30,065 nt of DNA from Paulinella micropora (taxonomy: Eukaryota > Cercozoa > Imbricatea > Euglyphida), in assembly GCA_009731375.1 (NCBI GenBank), contig BJOX01000012.1, forward strand, positions 891,803 to 921,867, given 5' to 3'. Of the stretch, positions 1 to 12,744 are shown piece after piece. A program made the translations under genes and the position numbers. The notes beneath the pieces are model-generated. The model made no database searches and was not told the origin of the DNA. It worked only from the letters and a program-made list of their open reading frames with translations. Each line of letters starts with the position of its first letter. Position 1 is the first letter of the stretch.

Positions 1-96
<96 letters not shown>

Positions 97-97
97 G
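1..97. repeat. (CT)n tract ending in a splice acceptor
   Basis: The first 97 bases are almost pure CT dinucleotide on the plus strand and end in CTAG just before exon 1. The tract could serve as a very long polypyrimidine tract. Nothing else is visible here. Confidence 0.95.
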
Positions 98-163
98 TCA
101 CTCAACTCCCCCTGGGCCTCCCCTCTCGCGCGGCGTCCCCGACACTCACAGACCAGAGAAGAG
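98..163 (+). CDS. Exon 1 (tentative): Ser/Arg-rich N-terminal segment
   Basis: The island is 66 bp, bounded by CTCTAG on the left and GAG|GTACGT on the right. In the frame needed to splice into exon 2 it reads 22 residues, beginning SLNSPWASPLARR and ending TREE. No domain is recognised. This exon is less certain than the rest because its open frame is short and four near copies of its 3' half follow in the same intron, any of which could be used instead. It is kept as the exon because it is the only copy with an AG acceptor at the head of the full-length island. Confidence 0.45.
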
Positions 164-250
164 GTACGTATGTATGTATATGTATGTATGTATGTATGAA
201 TGTACGTATGTTTGTATGTATGCATGTATGTACGTATGTTTGTATGTATG

Positions 251-304
<54 letters not shown>

Positions 305-308
<4 letters not shown>

Positions 309-499
309 GCGCCGTCCCCGACACTCACAGACAAGAGAAAAGGTATGTATGTATGTAATGTATGTATGTATGTATGTATGTATGTATGTATGTATGTATG
401 CATGCATGCATGTATGTATTTATGTATGTATGCATGTATGTACGTACGTATGTATGTATGTATGTTTTTATGTATGTATGTATGTATGTAAGTATATAT

Positions 500-547
<48 letters not shown>

Positions 548-721
548 CTCTCTCTTTCTCGCGCGCCGTCCCCGACACTCACAGACAAAAGAAGAGGTAT
601 GTATGTATGTATGTATGTATGTATGTATGTATGTATGTATGTATGTATGCATGTATGTATGTATGTATGTATGTATGCATGTATGTACGTATCTATGTAT
701 GTATGTATGTATGTATGTATG

Positions 722-798
<77 letters not shown>

Positions 799-1030
799 TT
801 TTTTTTTTTTCTCGCGCGCCGTCCCCAACATTCACAGACAAGAGAAGAGGTATGTATGTATGTATGTACGTATGTACGTATGTATGTATGTATGTATGTA
901 TGTATGTATGTATGTATGTATGTATGTATGTATGTATGAATGTATGTATGTATGAATGTATGTATGTATGTATGTATGTATGAATGTATGAATGTATGAA
1001 TGTATGAATGTATGTATGTATGTATGTATG

Positions 1031-1102
<72 letters not shown>

Positions 1103-1136
1103 GCGGCGTCCCCGACACTCACAGACAAGAGAAGAG
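305..1136 (+). repeat. Exon 1 donor-side echoes (4 copies)
   Basis: Copies end at about 342, 596, 849 and 1136. Each is the last ~38 bases of exon 1 followed by GGTATG and a (GTAT)n tract, and preceded by (CT)n without the exon 1 acceptor. Repeating units are about 250-290 bp. Each copy contains an internal CACAG that could act as an acceptor for a 12-nt in-frame micro-exon reading TREE or a variant. Two further degenerate pieces lie near 1177 and 1242. Confidence 0.85.
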
Positions 1137-1145
1137 GTATTTATG

Positions 1146-1176
<31 letters not shown>

Positions 1177-1193
1177 GGGAAGAGGTCAACCCT

Positions 1194-1242
<49 letters not shown>

Positions 1243-1815
1243 GGACAAGGAAGGATGTATATACCTACCTACCTACCTACCTACCTACCTACCTACCTAC
1301 ATTCCTACATACCTACCTACATACCTACATACCCTACCTACCTTCCTACCTACCTACCTACCTACCTACGTACATACCTACCCACCTACCTAAATACCTA
1401 CCTACATACCTACCTACCTACCTACCTACATACCTACATACCTATCTACCTACCTACCTACCTACATACCTACCTACCTACCTACCTACCTACCTTCATA
1501 CCTACCTACCTACGTACTTCCTACCTACCTACCTACCTACCTACCCACCTACCTACCCACCCACCTACCTACCTACCTACCTACCAATCTATCTGTCTGA
1601 CTATCTATCTATCTGATTATCTACCTATCTAACTATCTATCTACCTTCCAACTCCTATCCAAGCATACATACATACATACATACATATTTTCATTCATAC
1701 ATTCATTCATTCATTCATACATTCATTCATTCATTCATTCATTCATACATACATACAGACATACATACATACATACATGCATGCCTAAATGCATGCCTAC
1801 ATACATACATACATA

Positions 1816-1847
<32 letters not shown>

Positions 1848-1849
1848 GG

Positions 1850-2902
1850 GCAACACAGCTGGGGACGACACAGCTTTGGTGGTGGCACATACATACATAC
1901 ATACATACATACATACATACATACATACATACATACATGCATGCATGCATACATGCGTACATACATACATACATACATACATACATACCTAAGTACCTAC
2001 CTACCTACCTATCTACCTATCTACCTACCTACCTACCTACCTACTTTCGTAGGTAAACACAGCAGAGCGCAAGGCACCACAGCACATACATACATACATA
2101 CATACATACATGCATGCATGCATACATGCGTACATACATACATACATACATACCTAAGTACCTACCTACCTACCTACCTACCTACCTATCTACCTATCTA
2201 CCTACCTACCTACCTACCTACTTACGTAGGTAAACATACATACCTACCTACCTACCTACCTACCAACGTACATGGCAGCACATACCTACCTATCTACCTA
2301 CCTACCTACCTACCTACCTACCTACCTACCTACTTAAAACAGCAGACGCGAAGGGCACCAAAGCTCTGATGGCAGCACATACCTACCTACCTACCTACCT
2401 ACCTACCTATCTACCTGCCTACCTACCTACCTACCTAGGTAAACACAGCGGACGCGCAAGGTACCACAGCTCTAATGGCAGCACATACCTACCTACCTAT
2501 CTACCTACCTACCTACCTACCTAACTACCTACCTACCTACCTACCTACCTAGGTAAACACAGCGGACGCGCAAGGTACCACCGCTCTAATGGCAGCACAT
2601 ACCTACCTACCTACCTACCTACCAACCTACCTACCTATCTACCTACCTACCTTACCTACCTACCTACCCAGATAAACACAGCGGACGCGCAAGGTACCAC
2701 AGCTCTAATGGCAGCACATACCTACCTACCTACCTACGTACCTACCTACCTACCTATCTACCTACCTACCTACCTACCTACCTACCTACCCAGGTAAACA
2801 CAGCGGACGCGCAAGGTACCACAGCCCTAATGGCTACCTACCTACCTACCTACCTACTTAAAACAGCAGACGCAAAGGGCACCAAAGCTCTGATGGCAGC
2901 AC
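1850..2902 (+). repeat. Exon 2 acceptor-side echoes (at least 6 clear, 2 degraded)
   Basis: Clear copies lie at about 2335-2378, 2439-2484, 2553-2598, 2672-2718, 2794-2834 and 2859-2902. Each starts at or just after an AG-like junction, encodes the first half of the ankyrin repeat (TADAQGTTALMAA or TADAKGTKALMAA), and runs directly into (ACCT)n at GGCAGCAC or GGCTACC, with no donor. Degraded copies lie at about 1850-1888 and 2051-2083 (one base lost in the latter). None has the second helix of the ankyrin unit. Confidence 0.88.
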
Positions 2903-2928
2903 ATACCTACCTACCTATCTCTACCCAG

Positions 2929-3003
2929 GTAAACACAGCGGACGCGCAAGGTACCACAGCCCTAATGGCAGCGGCCCGTGCTGGCAAGATTGACACGGCA
3001 GTG
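2929..3003 (+). CDS. Exon 2: ankyrin repeat 1, helices
   Basis: The exon is 75 bp, phase 0 at both ends, from ACCCAG| to GTG|GTCTTT. It encodes 25 residues: VNTADAQGTTALMAA followed by [10 protein letters not shown]. This fits the ankyrin consensus (Asp, Gly-x-Thr-Ala-Leu, Ala-Ala, Gly) and is the only copy that carries both halves of the repeat. It continues in frame into exon 3, which supplies the LL...GADP part. Ankyrin repeats bind partner proteins; the partner is unknown. Confidence 0.87.
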
Positions 3004-3075
3004 GTCTTTTTCTATGTATTTTTGTATGTATATCTATATCTGTATCTATCTATCTGTCTATCTGTCTATCTATCC

Positions 3076-3118
<43 letters not shown>

Positions 3119-3120
<2 letters not shown>

Positions 3121-3144
3121 ACCCTAACCCTAACCCTAACCCTA
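3119..3144 (+). repeat. Interstitial telomere-like (CCCTAA)n
   Basis: There are four perfect CCCTAA units (TTAGGG on the minus strand) directly after a (CTAT)n tract. The motif matches the TTAGGG telomere type. The tract is too short to be a chromosome end and lies inside an intron. Confidence 0.8.
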
Positions 3145-3252
3145 ATCCCTTTCCTTCAAGCTATCGTCCTGCGTAGCTCGTTGCTCTTTTGCGATCTATC
3201 GCTCCTGTGCAGTCAAAAATTGGACTAATCTTCCTCTAGTCCGTATCGGTGA

Positions 3253-4460
3253 CTGCATTCCGTCATAGCCGTCCAGTGTTGCATAGCCCGGGCTAGGTCC
3301 CTTCGGGGGTTTAGGCCTCATACAATGTCATCATTGTAGCTTGCGCAAGCTTACGGTGCTCAAAACACTTGGACTAACGGCTTGAACGGCTTCCTTTTCT
3401 TTCTCTTCTTCCTTGTCCTCCTCAAGACCCCACTCTCCATTTTGCCTTTTTCTTCAAACCCCTTGGAGAAGATTTTGCTCATGTCCACCCTTACGAAGAT
3501 CCTTCGAGCCTCCTCGAAAAGAAGAGTCCAAAAGTGCACGTCCATCCGGACTATAAGTCACAACCCGGCATTGTCAACCCGGATTCCACCCACAGTGTTG
3601 ACGCCGAGACATACTCTCATTTCGTCCAAGAAGTGCCCCGAAAGAACCAATCGAAAGAAGAAAGCACCTGATTTTGCCATCAACACCAAGCGTATGGAAA
3701 GACATTGAAGAAGAACTCCAATCCGCCCTCCCTCTCATCCTCCCCTTATCTCTCATCCTGCATTCCGTCATAGCCGTCCAGTGTTGCATAGCCCGGGCTA
3801 GGTCCCTTCGGGGGTTTAGGCCTTTACACAATGTCATCATTGTAGCTTGCGCAAGCTTACGGTGCTCAAAACACTTGGACTAACGGCTTGAACGGCTTCC
3901 TTTTCTTTCTCTTCTTCCTTGTCCTCCTCAAGACCCCACTCTCCATTTTGCCTTTTTCTTCAAACCCCTTGGAGAAGATTTTGCTCATGTCCACCCTTAC
4001 GAAGATCCTTCGAGCCTCCTCGAAAAGAAGAGTCCAAAAGTGCACGTCCATCCGGACTATAAGTCACAACCCGGCATTGTCAACCCGGATTCCACCCACA
4101 GTGTTGACGCCGAGACATACTCTCATTTCGTCCAAGAAGTGCCCCGAAAGAACCAATCGAAAGAAGAAAGCACCTGATTTTGCCATCAACACCAAGCGTA
4201 TGGAAAGACATTGAAGAAGAACTCCAATCCGCCCTCCCTCTCATCCTCCCCTTATCTCTCATCCTGCATTCCGTCATAGCCGTCCAGTGTTGCATAGCCC
4301 GGGCTAGGTCCCTTCGGGGGTTTAGGCCTTTACACAATGTCATCATTGTAGCTTGCGCAAGCTTACGGTGCTCAAAACACTTGGACTAACGGCTTCCTTT
4401 TCTTTCTCTTCTTCCTTATCCTCCCCACTCTCCATTCCTAGATTGCCTTTTTCTTCAACG
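3253..4460. repeat. 506-bp tandem duplication (2 full copies plus a partial third)
   Basis: Copy 1 is 3253-3757, copy 2 is 3758-4263, and a partial third runs from 4264 to about 4400-4460, where it diverges. Copies 1 and 2 appear identical except for a small change near the ACAATG motif. Each unit carries a 14-bp palindrome AGCTTGCGCAAGCT (first at 3338-3351). Open frames of 61-108 codons occur on both strands but show no recognisable domain, so I do not call them genes. This may be a transposon fragment. Confidence 0.85.
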
Positions 4461-4592
4461 TCCTTCCTCCTCTTCTTTTTTCCAGAACACAGTCTACCCG
4501 TGATTCCCACCGGACACATGCACAGTACACAAATTACTGTTTGATGTGAAACTGCGTTCCTTTGCAAGGACTACATTCCTTTGCGACATCTC

Positions 4593-4660
<68 letters not shown>

Positions 4661-4689
4661 GTATATCTATCTGTCTATCTATCTCTCTC

Positions 4690-4748
<59 letters not shown>

Positions 4749-4852
4749 GCGGCCCGTGCTGGCAAGATTGACACGGCAGTGGTCTTTTTCTATATGTATT
4801 TATGTATGTATGTATATCTATATCTATATCTATCTATCTAAGTATCTGTATA

Positions 4853-4905
<53 letters not shown>

Positions 4906-4938
4906 GCGGCCCGTGCTGGCAAGATTGACATGGCAGTG
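4749..4938 (+). repeat. Exon 2 donor-side echoes (2 copies)
   Basis: Copies at 4749-4781 and 4906-4938 repeat the second half of exon 2 ([11 protein letters not shown] or MAV), followed by the same GTCTTTTTCT intron start. They are preceded by (CTAT)n and TTTCTG, so the acceptor is missing. Confidence 0.88.
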
Positions 4939-5017
4939 GTCTTTTTCTGTGTATTTATGTATGTATCTATGTATGTATATCTATCTATATATATATCTCT
5001 ATCTATCTGAGTATCTG

Positions 5018-5054
<37 letters not shown>

Positions 5055-5206
5055 ATTTCTATCTATCTAGCTATCTATCTTCCTACCTACCTACCTACCT
5101 ACCTATCTATATATCTATCTATCTATCTGTCCATCTATATTTCTTTCTGCCAACCTACCTACCTACCTACCTACCTACCTACCTACCTACCTACCCATCA
5201 CCAATC

Positions 5207-5303
<97 letters not shown>

Positions 5304-5343
5304 GTCTGTCTGTCTGTCTGTCTATCCATCCATCCATCCATCC

Positions 5344-5409
<66 letters not shown>

Positions 5410-5483
5410 ATATCTATCTATCTATCTATCTATCCATCCATCCATCTATCTAACTATCTATCTATCCATCCATCCATCCATCC

Positions 5484-5541
<58 letters not shown>

Positions 5542-5545
5542 TTAG

Positions 5546-5581
5546 TTACTTCTCAACACGTTTGGTGCCGATCCCACACTG
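5546..5581 (+). CDS. Exon 3: ankyrin repeat 1 tail
   Basis: The exon is 36 bp, phase 0 to 0, from TATTTAG| to CTG|GTATGT. It reads [12 protein letters not shown]. Joined to exon 2 it completes the ankyrin unit: the LL of helix 2 followed by the GADP turn. The next unit starts exactly at exon 4, so the repeat boundary and the intron coincide. Confidence 0.85.
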
Positions 5582-7542
<1,961 letters not shown>

Positions 7543-7602
7543 GTTGACCAGAATGGACACACAGCGCTTGATCTAGCCATCCAAGAAAATAAAATGGAAA
7601 TG
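7543..7602 (+). CDS. Exon 4: ankyrin repeat 2, first helices
   Basis: The exon is 60 bp, phase 0 to 0, from TATGTAG| to ATG|GTATGTG. It reads VDQNGHTALDLAIQENKMEM, a good ankyrin match (Asp-x-Asn-Gly-His-Thr-Ala-Leu-Asp-Leu-Ala). It follows GADPTL of exon 3 and continues into VALLAAANE of exon 5. No clear echo of this exon is present. Confidence 0.92.
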
Positions 7603-8175
7603 GTATGTGTGTATTGATGTCATGTGTGTGTGTATGTATGCATGCATGTATGTATATGGCCATGTATGGCCACAGCCCCTCGGCTCCCCTCTGCCATATC
7701 CTTTCCTGGCTAGCCTACCTACCCACCTACCTACCATATCTACCTACCTACCTACCTACCTACCTACCTATCTTGGCCGTAGCGAATACGAGATATTCCG
7801 GACACTCGGCCTTCTCCCCTTCTCTGCTGGCTAGCCTACCTACCCACCTACCTACCTACCTACCTACCTACCTACCTACCTACCTACCTACCTGCCTACC
7901 TACCTACCTACCTACCTACCTACCTGCCTACCTACCTACCTGCCTACCTACCTACCTACCTAACTACCCTACTAGGTTGCGTTGCTGGCCGCAGCTAACG
8001 AGCGATATTCCGGGAACTCCGCCATATCCTCCCCTCTGCTGGCTAGCCTACCTACCTACCTACCTACCTACCTACCTACCTACCTTCCTAGCTTGTGTTG
8101 CTGGCTGCGGTATCTGATCAATATTCCAGCCGCTCGGCCGTCTCTATCTACCTACCTACCAAATTACCTGCATAG
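7603..8175 (+). repeat. Intron 4: (ACCT)n with exon 5 echoes
   Basis: A short GTGT/GTAT start is followed by (ACCT)n separated by four exon 5-like pieces. Nothing else is visible. Confidence 0.9.
7667..8145 (+). repeat. Exon 5 acceptor-side echoes (4 copies)
   Basis: Copies lie at about 7667-7713 (partial), 7772-7833, 7976-8047 and 8092-8145. The best copy, 7976-8047, starts after ACTAG, encodes VALLAAANERYSGNSA, and ends CTGGCTAGCC running into (ACCT)n. The true exon ends GCTTGCTAG|GTATG at the matching place, so the copies have lost the donor. Confidence 0.85.
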
Positions 8176-8246
8176 GTTGCATTGCTGGCTGCAGCTAACG
8201 AGCGATATTCCGGGAACTCCGCCATATCCTCCCCCGCGCTTGCTAG
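8176..8246 (+). CDS. Exon 5: end of ankyrin repeat 2 and linker
   Basis: The exon is 71 bp, phase 0 in and 2 out, from CATAG| to CTAG|GTATG. It reads VALLAAANERYSGNSA then ISSPALA. VALLAAANE completes helix 2 of the second ankyrin unit, and the rest is Ser-rich linker. The two leftover bases AG join C of exon 6 to make Ser. Confidence 0.82.
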
Positions 8247-9383
8247 GTATGTTGTGTTATGTTATGCTATGTTAAGCTTTGCTATGTTATGTTATCTTAT
8301 TTTATGTTGTATTTTGCTATGTTATGGTATGTTATGTTATGTTGTGTTATGTTATGCTATGTTATGCTATGCTATGCTATGTTATGCTATGTTATGTTAT
8401 ATTATGCTAACTATGTTATGTTATGTTATGTTATGTTATGTTATGTTATGTTATGTTGTGTTATGTCATGTTATGTTATGTTATGTTATGCTATGCTAAT
8501 TATGTTATGTTATGTTATGTTATGTTACGTTATGTTATGTTATGCTATGCTATGCTATATTATGCTATGTTATGTTATCTTATGTTATGTTATGGTATGT
8601 TATGGTATGTTATGTTATGTTATGTTATGTTTTTATGTTATGTTATGTTATGTTATGTTATGTTTTGTTATGTTGTGTTGTGTTATGCTATGCTACGTTA
8701 TGTGATGCTATGTTATGTTATGTTATGCTATGTTATGTTATGTTATGCTATGTTATGTTATGTTATGTTATGTTATGTTATGCTATGTTATGTTATATTA
8801 TGCTATGTTATGCTATGTTATGTTATATTATGTTATGTTATATTATGTTATGTTATGTTATGTTATGTTATATTATGTTATGTTATGTTGTGTTATATTA
8901 TGTTATTATATGATGTTATGTTATGTTGTGTTATGTTATGGTATGTTATGGTGTCATGTTATGTTTTGTTGTGTTATGCATGCTATGTTATGTTATGTTT
9001 TGTTGTGTTATGTTATGTTATGTTATGCTATGTTATGTTATTATGCTATGTTATGTTATGTTATGCTATGTTATGTTATGTTATGCTATGTTATGTTATG
9101 TTATGTTATGTTATGTATGTTAAATTATGCTATGTTATGCTAGGTTATGTTATGTTATGTTATGTTATGCTAGGCTAGGCTATGATATGCTAGGTTATGT
9201 TTTGTTATATTACGTTTTTATGTTATGTTATGTTATGTTATGTTATGCCATGTTGTTATGTTATGTTATGTTATGTTACGTCATGTTATGTCATGTTACG
9301 TTATGCTATCTCATGTTACGCCATGTTACGACATGTGTATGTATGTATGTATGTATGTATGTATGTATGTATGTATGTATGTT

Positions 9384-9417
<34 letters not shown>

Positions 9418-9659
9418 TGCACTGTGGCGCCCCGGGTGTAAATACACCTATGTATGTATGTATGTATGTGTGTAGTATTCTTATCATGTTATGTTATGTT
9501 ACCTCATGTCATCTCATGTTTTCGTACGTTGTGTATGTATGTATTTATATAGTGTGTTTATTACCTGGATTATTTATCACGATTCTCGCTTGCTCTTGTG
9601 CTTTGTTTCGTCTCTGCTATACAAAACCCATTATCTCACAAATGGCAACGGCGGTCTAA

Positions 9660-9703
<44 letters not shown>

Positions 9704-9758
9704 TATCTATCTATCTACCTACCTACCTACCTACCTACCTACCTTCCTACCTATCCAC

Positions 9759-9799
<41 letters not shown>

Positions 9800-9963
9800 C
9801 ATCTATCTATATATCTGGCCTGCAAGTTGTGGGCTGACTTACTTTACTTACTTACTTACTTACTTTACTTATTTACTTATACTTACTTTTATTATCTTAC
9901 AGATGGCTTACTTACTTTACTTACTTACTTACTTACTTATGTATGCATTGTGTTGTATGTCAG
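8247..9963 (+). repeat. Intron 5: (TTATG)n pentamer tract, then mixed repeats
   Basis: (TTATG)n with GCTAT variants runs from about 8248 to 9335, about 1.1 kb of one pentamer. Then come (GTAT)n, (TA)n, a short unique piece near 9420-9450 and a unique stretch at about 9530-9660. (CTAT)n and (ACCT)n follow to about 9815, and (CTTA)n from about 9838 to 9945. No exon echo is evident in this intron. Confidence 0.9.
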
Positions 9964-10042
9964 CGACTTCACCTCCCCACAAGCCTCAGAGGGTGAGGAC
10001 CTTTTAAGCAAGATAAGACAGTATGAGGAAGATGAGGAGAAG
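9964..10042 (+). CDS. Exon 6: charged linker
   Basis: The exon is 79 bp, phase 2 in and 0 out, from TGTCAG| to GAGAAG|GTCAAA. After the shared Ser it reads DFTSPQASEGEDLLSKIR followed by QYEEDEEK. The acidic/basic pattern suggests a helical linker between the ankyrin repeats and the RasGEF N-terminal region. Four echoes follow. Confidence 0.78.
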
Positions 10043-10058
10043 GTCAAAAACAACAACA

Positions 10059-10125
<67 letters not shown>

Positions 10126-10241
10126 CTCTCCCTCTCTTTCCTCTCCCTCTCTCCTCCCACACAAGCCTCAGAGGGTGATGACCTGTTAACCAAGATAAGA
10201 CAGTATGAAGAAGATGAGAAGGTCAAAACAAAAACACAAGA

Positions 10242-10333
<92 letters not shown>

Positions 10334-10437
10334 TTCCTCTCCCTCCCTCCCCCCACACAAGCGTCAGAGGGTGATGACCTGTTAACCAAGATAAGACACT
10401 ATGAAGAAGATGAAAAGAAGGTCAAAACAACAACACA

Positions 10438-10534
<97 letters not shown>

Positions 10535-10742
10535 TCTCCCTCCCTCCCCCCACACAAGCCTCAGAGGGTGATGACCTGTTAAGCAAGTTAAGACAATATG
10601 AGGAAGATGAGGAGAAGGTCAAAAACAACAACACAAGACATCTCTCTCTCTCTCTCTCTCTCTTAAGCCTCAGAGGGTGATGACCTGTTAACCAAGATAA
10701 GACAATGTGAGGAAGATGAGGAGAAGGTCAAAATCAACAAGA

Positions 10743-10789
<47 letters not shown>

Positions 10790-10961
10790 CCTCTCTCCCT
10801 CCCTCCCTCCCCCCCCCTCTCCCCCCCCCNNNNNNNNNNNNNNNNNNNNNNNNNNNNNNNNNNNNNNNNNNNNNNNNNNNNNNNNNNNNNNNNNNNNNNN
10901 NNNNNNNNNNNNNNNNNNNNNNNNNNNNNNNNNNNNNNNNNNNNNNNNNNNNNNNNNNNNN

Positions 10962-11005
<44 letters not shown>

Positions 11006-11028
11006 TCTCTCCCTCTCTCTCCACGCAG
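10043..11028 (+). repeat. Intron 6: (CT)n with exon 6 echoes and an assembly gap
   Basis: The intron is almost all (CT)n on the plus strand, interrupted by four exon 6 echoes and by N at 10830-10961. It ends CCACGCAG at exon 7. Confidence 0.92.
10156..10726 (+). repeat. Exon 6 donor-side echoes (4 copies)
   Basis: Copies lie at about 10156-10221, 10352-10420, 10547-10617 and 10664-10726. Each repeats the SEGDDLLTKIRQYEEDE region and ends AAG|GTCAAA like the true donor. The CAGCGACTTC start of exon 6 is missing. If spliced from the CACAAG or TTAAG at their head they would be 56 or 59 nt, so a single one would shift the frame. Confidence 0.88.
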
Positions 11029-11262
11029 GGCGTTCAGCAGCTCCCCATCTTGACCGTCCAAGAAGTCCTGCGACTCACTCTCTCTCCTCCCGTTCCTAAC
11101 CCCGCTTACCGGGTCGCCTCTTACCTTGGCTCCGCCGAGGGCTCCGACTCTCTCCTTCGTTCCATCGTCCTCCTGTACTACGGCTGCTTCACCACCGCAG
11201 ATCACATCATGAACTTCCTCATCTCCCACGCCAATGCAGGCAGCCGGGAAACCTTACTACAG
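11029..11262 (+). CDS. Exon 7: RasGEF N-terminal-like domain, main part
   Basis: The exon is 234 bp, phase 0 to 0, from CACGCAG| to CTACAG|GTTATT, and is the largest in the window. It encodes 78 residues, including LTVQEVLRLTLSPP, SLLRSIVLLYYGCFTTADHI and NFLISHANAG. The pattern (Leu-rich start, then LL-x-YY-x-x-F-T-T followed by a hydrophobic helix) resembles the RasGEF N-terminal motif, which packs against and stabilises the catalytic domain. Base composition is clearly more GC-rich at third positions than the surroundings. No echoes of this exon are present. Confidence 0.9.
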
Positions 11263-11277
11263 GTTATTACCTACCTG

Positions 11278-11338
<61 letters not shown>

Positions 11339-11382
11339 ATATATATATATCTATCTATCTACCTACCTACGTACCTACCTAC

Positions 11383-11433
<51 letters not shown>

Positions 11434-11824
11434 CAGGGTGCCCTTTCTCGCTTGTTGAGCCCGGAATAAAACCCACAGTGCTCTGTCGGTTTATACTAGA
11501 CTGTCGAACAGTCTCGAAACTCCATCTGCTTACTGGGCCCTCTGTAATGGAGGTGGGAGCTCGTTCTGCAAGGGGCGCTTTATGGAACGAGCCCTGGCCC
11601 CGCCTGGTACTAGGGAGCTTTGGTATTGCCTGTATCAGTCCCTTCCGTGCAAACATCACGGCTTAGCTGGGCATCGGGTTAATACTTTACCCACAGACTT
11701 CCTGGTTGACGAAATCAGAAGCTCCTTTTTTCTGACATTAGTCGATATTTCATCTATCTATAATATATTATATATATATATATATAATATATACATATCC
11801 ATCCATCCATCCATCCATCCATCC

Positions 11825-11857
<33 letters not shown>

Positions 11858-11917
11858 GCTATCTATCTATCTATTTATCTAACTGTCCATCTATCTATCT
11901 GTCTATCTATCGTACAG
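11263..11917 (+). repeat. Intron 7: (CTAT)n with a unique island
   Basis: (CTAT)n with short ACCT and TA parts runs to about 11430. A non-repetitive island follows to about 11755, then (TA)n and (CTAT)n with ATCC to CGTACAG at exon 8. Confidence 0.9.
11431..11755. other. Unique intronic island, origin unknown
   Basis: About 325 bp follows CTTCAG at the end of a (CTAT)n tract. On the plus strand, in phase with exon 7, it reads [10 protein letters not shown] then a stop whose codon overlaps an AATAAA hexamer (11465-11470). A small hairpin AGACTG/CAGTCT occurs near 11498-11514. A 78-codon minus-strand frame has no recognised domain. It could be a transposon relic or an alternative last exon. 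Confidence 0.5.
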
Positions 11918-11949
11918 GTTGCGGGCTTTCTTACACTCTGGCTTACACG
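11918..11949 (+). CDS. Exon 8: RasGEF N-terminal helix
   Basis: The exon is 32 bp, phase 0 in and 2 out, from CGTACAG| to ACACG|GTACTT. It reads [10 protein letters not shown] plus two bases, completed to Arg by exon 9. The L-x-L-W-L pattern matches the conserved Trp helix that follows the first part of RasGEF N-terminal domains. Four donor-side echoes follow. Confidence 0.84.
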
Positions 11950-11952
11950 GTA

Positions 11953-12006
<54 letters not shown>

Positions 12007-12017
12007 CATACATACAT

Positions 12018-12082
12018 GGCTTTCTTACACTCTGGCTCACTCGGTATTTATATATGTATATATATATATATTTATATATATG

Positions 12083-12114
<32 letters not shown>

Positions 12115-12165
12115 CATACATACATACATTACATGGCTTTCTTACACTCTGGCTCACACGGTACT

Positions 12166-12225
<60 letters not shown>

Positions 12226-12493
12226 CTTGGCTTGACTTGGCTTGGCTTGGCTTGGCTTGGCTTGGCTTGGCTTGGCTTTACATGACATGACATGACATGA
12301 CATGACATGACATGGCATGGCATGGCATGGCATGACATGGCATGACATGACATGTGACAACATGACATGTGACATGACATGTGACATGTGACATGACATG
12401 ACATGACATGACATGACATGACATGTGACATGACATGACATGACATGACATTACATTACACTGTATTACAGATTACATTAGTGTGTGTGTGTG

Positions 12494-12535
<42 letters not shown>

Positions 12536-12569
12536 CATGGCTTTCTTACACTCTGGCTTCCACGGTACT

Positions 12570-12609
<40 letters not shown>

Positions 12610-12654
12610 AAACATAAATACATACACACATACATGGCTTTCTTACACTCTACG
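12018..12654 (+). repeat. Exon 8 donor-side echoes (4 copies)
   Basis: Copies lie at 12018-12043, 12135-12160, 12539-12564 and 12636-12654 (the last with an internal deletion). Each reads GFLTLWLT or close and ends CG|GTA(C/T)TT. Each is entered directly from (ACAT)n, with no AG acceptor. Confidence 0.88.
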
Positions 12655-12661
12655 GTACTTA

Positions 12662-12701
<40 letters not shown>

Positions 12702-12744
12702 AATACATACATACATATATATATGCATACATAAATACATACAG

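Larger units (their letters stand above)
164..2928 (+). repeat. Intron 1: CT/GTAT units, then ACCT, ACAT and ACCT tracts with exon echoes
   Basis: From 164 to about 1250 the intron alternates (GTAT)n and (CT)n blocks. From about 1258 to 1590 it is (ACCT)n, then short CTAT and ATTC tracts, (ACAT)n to about 1990, and (ACCT)n up to exon 2. Non-repetitive bases are almost all partial copies of exon 1 (left part) or exon 2 (right part). A T20 run precedes the exon 1 copy near 811. Confidence 0.9.
3004..5545 (+). repeat. Intron 2: (CTAT)n flanks around a non-repetitive island
   Basis: The intron starts GTCTTTTTC, passes into (CTAT)n to about 3118, then a short telomere-like tract and a unique/duplicated block (about 3145-4590). 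From about 4590 to 5545 it is (CTAT)n mixed with ATCC, ACCT and GTCT tetramers, ending in TATTTAG. Two exon 2 echoes lie in the right part. Confidence 0.9.

Noticed and set aside
2335-2902. A run of tandem ankyrin-repeat exons
   Set aside because: Each copy has only the first half of the repeat and no donor before (ACCT)n, so they cannot code for complete ankyrin units. Only 2929-3003 is complete.
3360-4389. Small ORFs of 61-108 codons on both strands in the 506-bp repeat
   Set aside because: They occur in duplicate only because the DNA is duplicated. Frames overlap on both strands and no motif is recognisable.
11437-11469. [10 protein letters not shown] as an internal exon of the main transcript
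   Set aside because: It reaches a stop after ten codons and has no donor. Exon 7 joins exon 8 directly in phase and gives the expected RasGEF N-terminal order.
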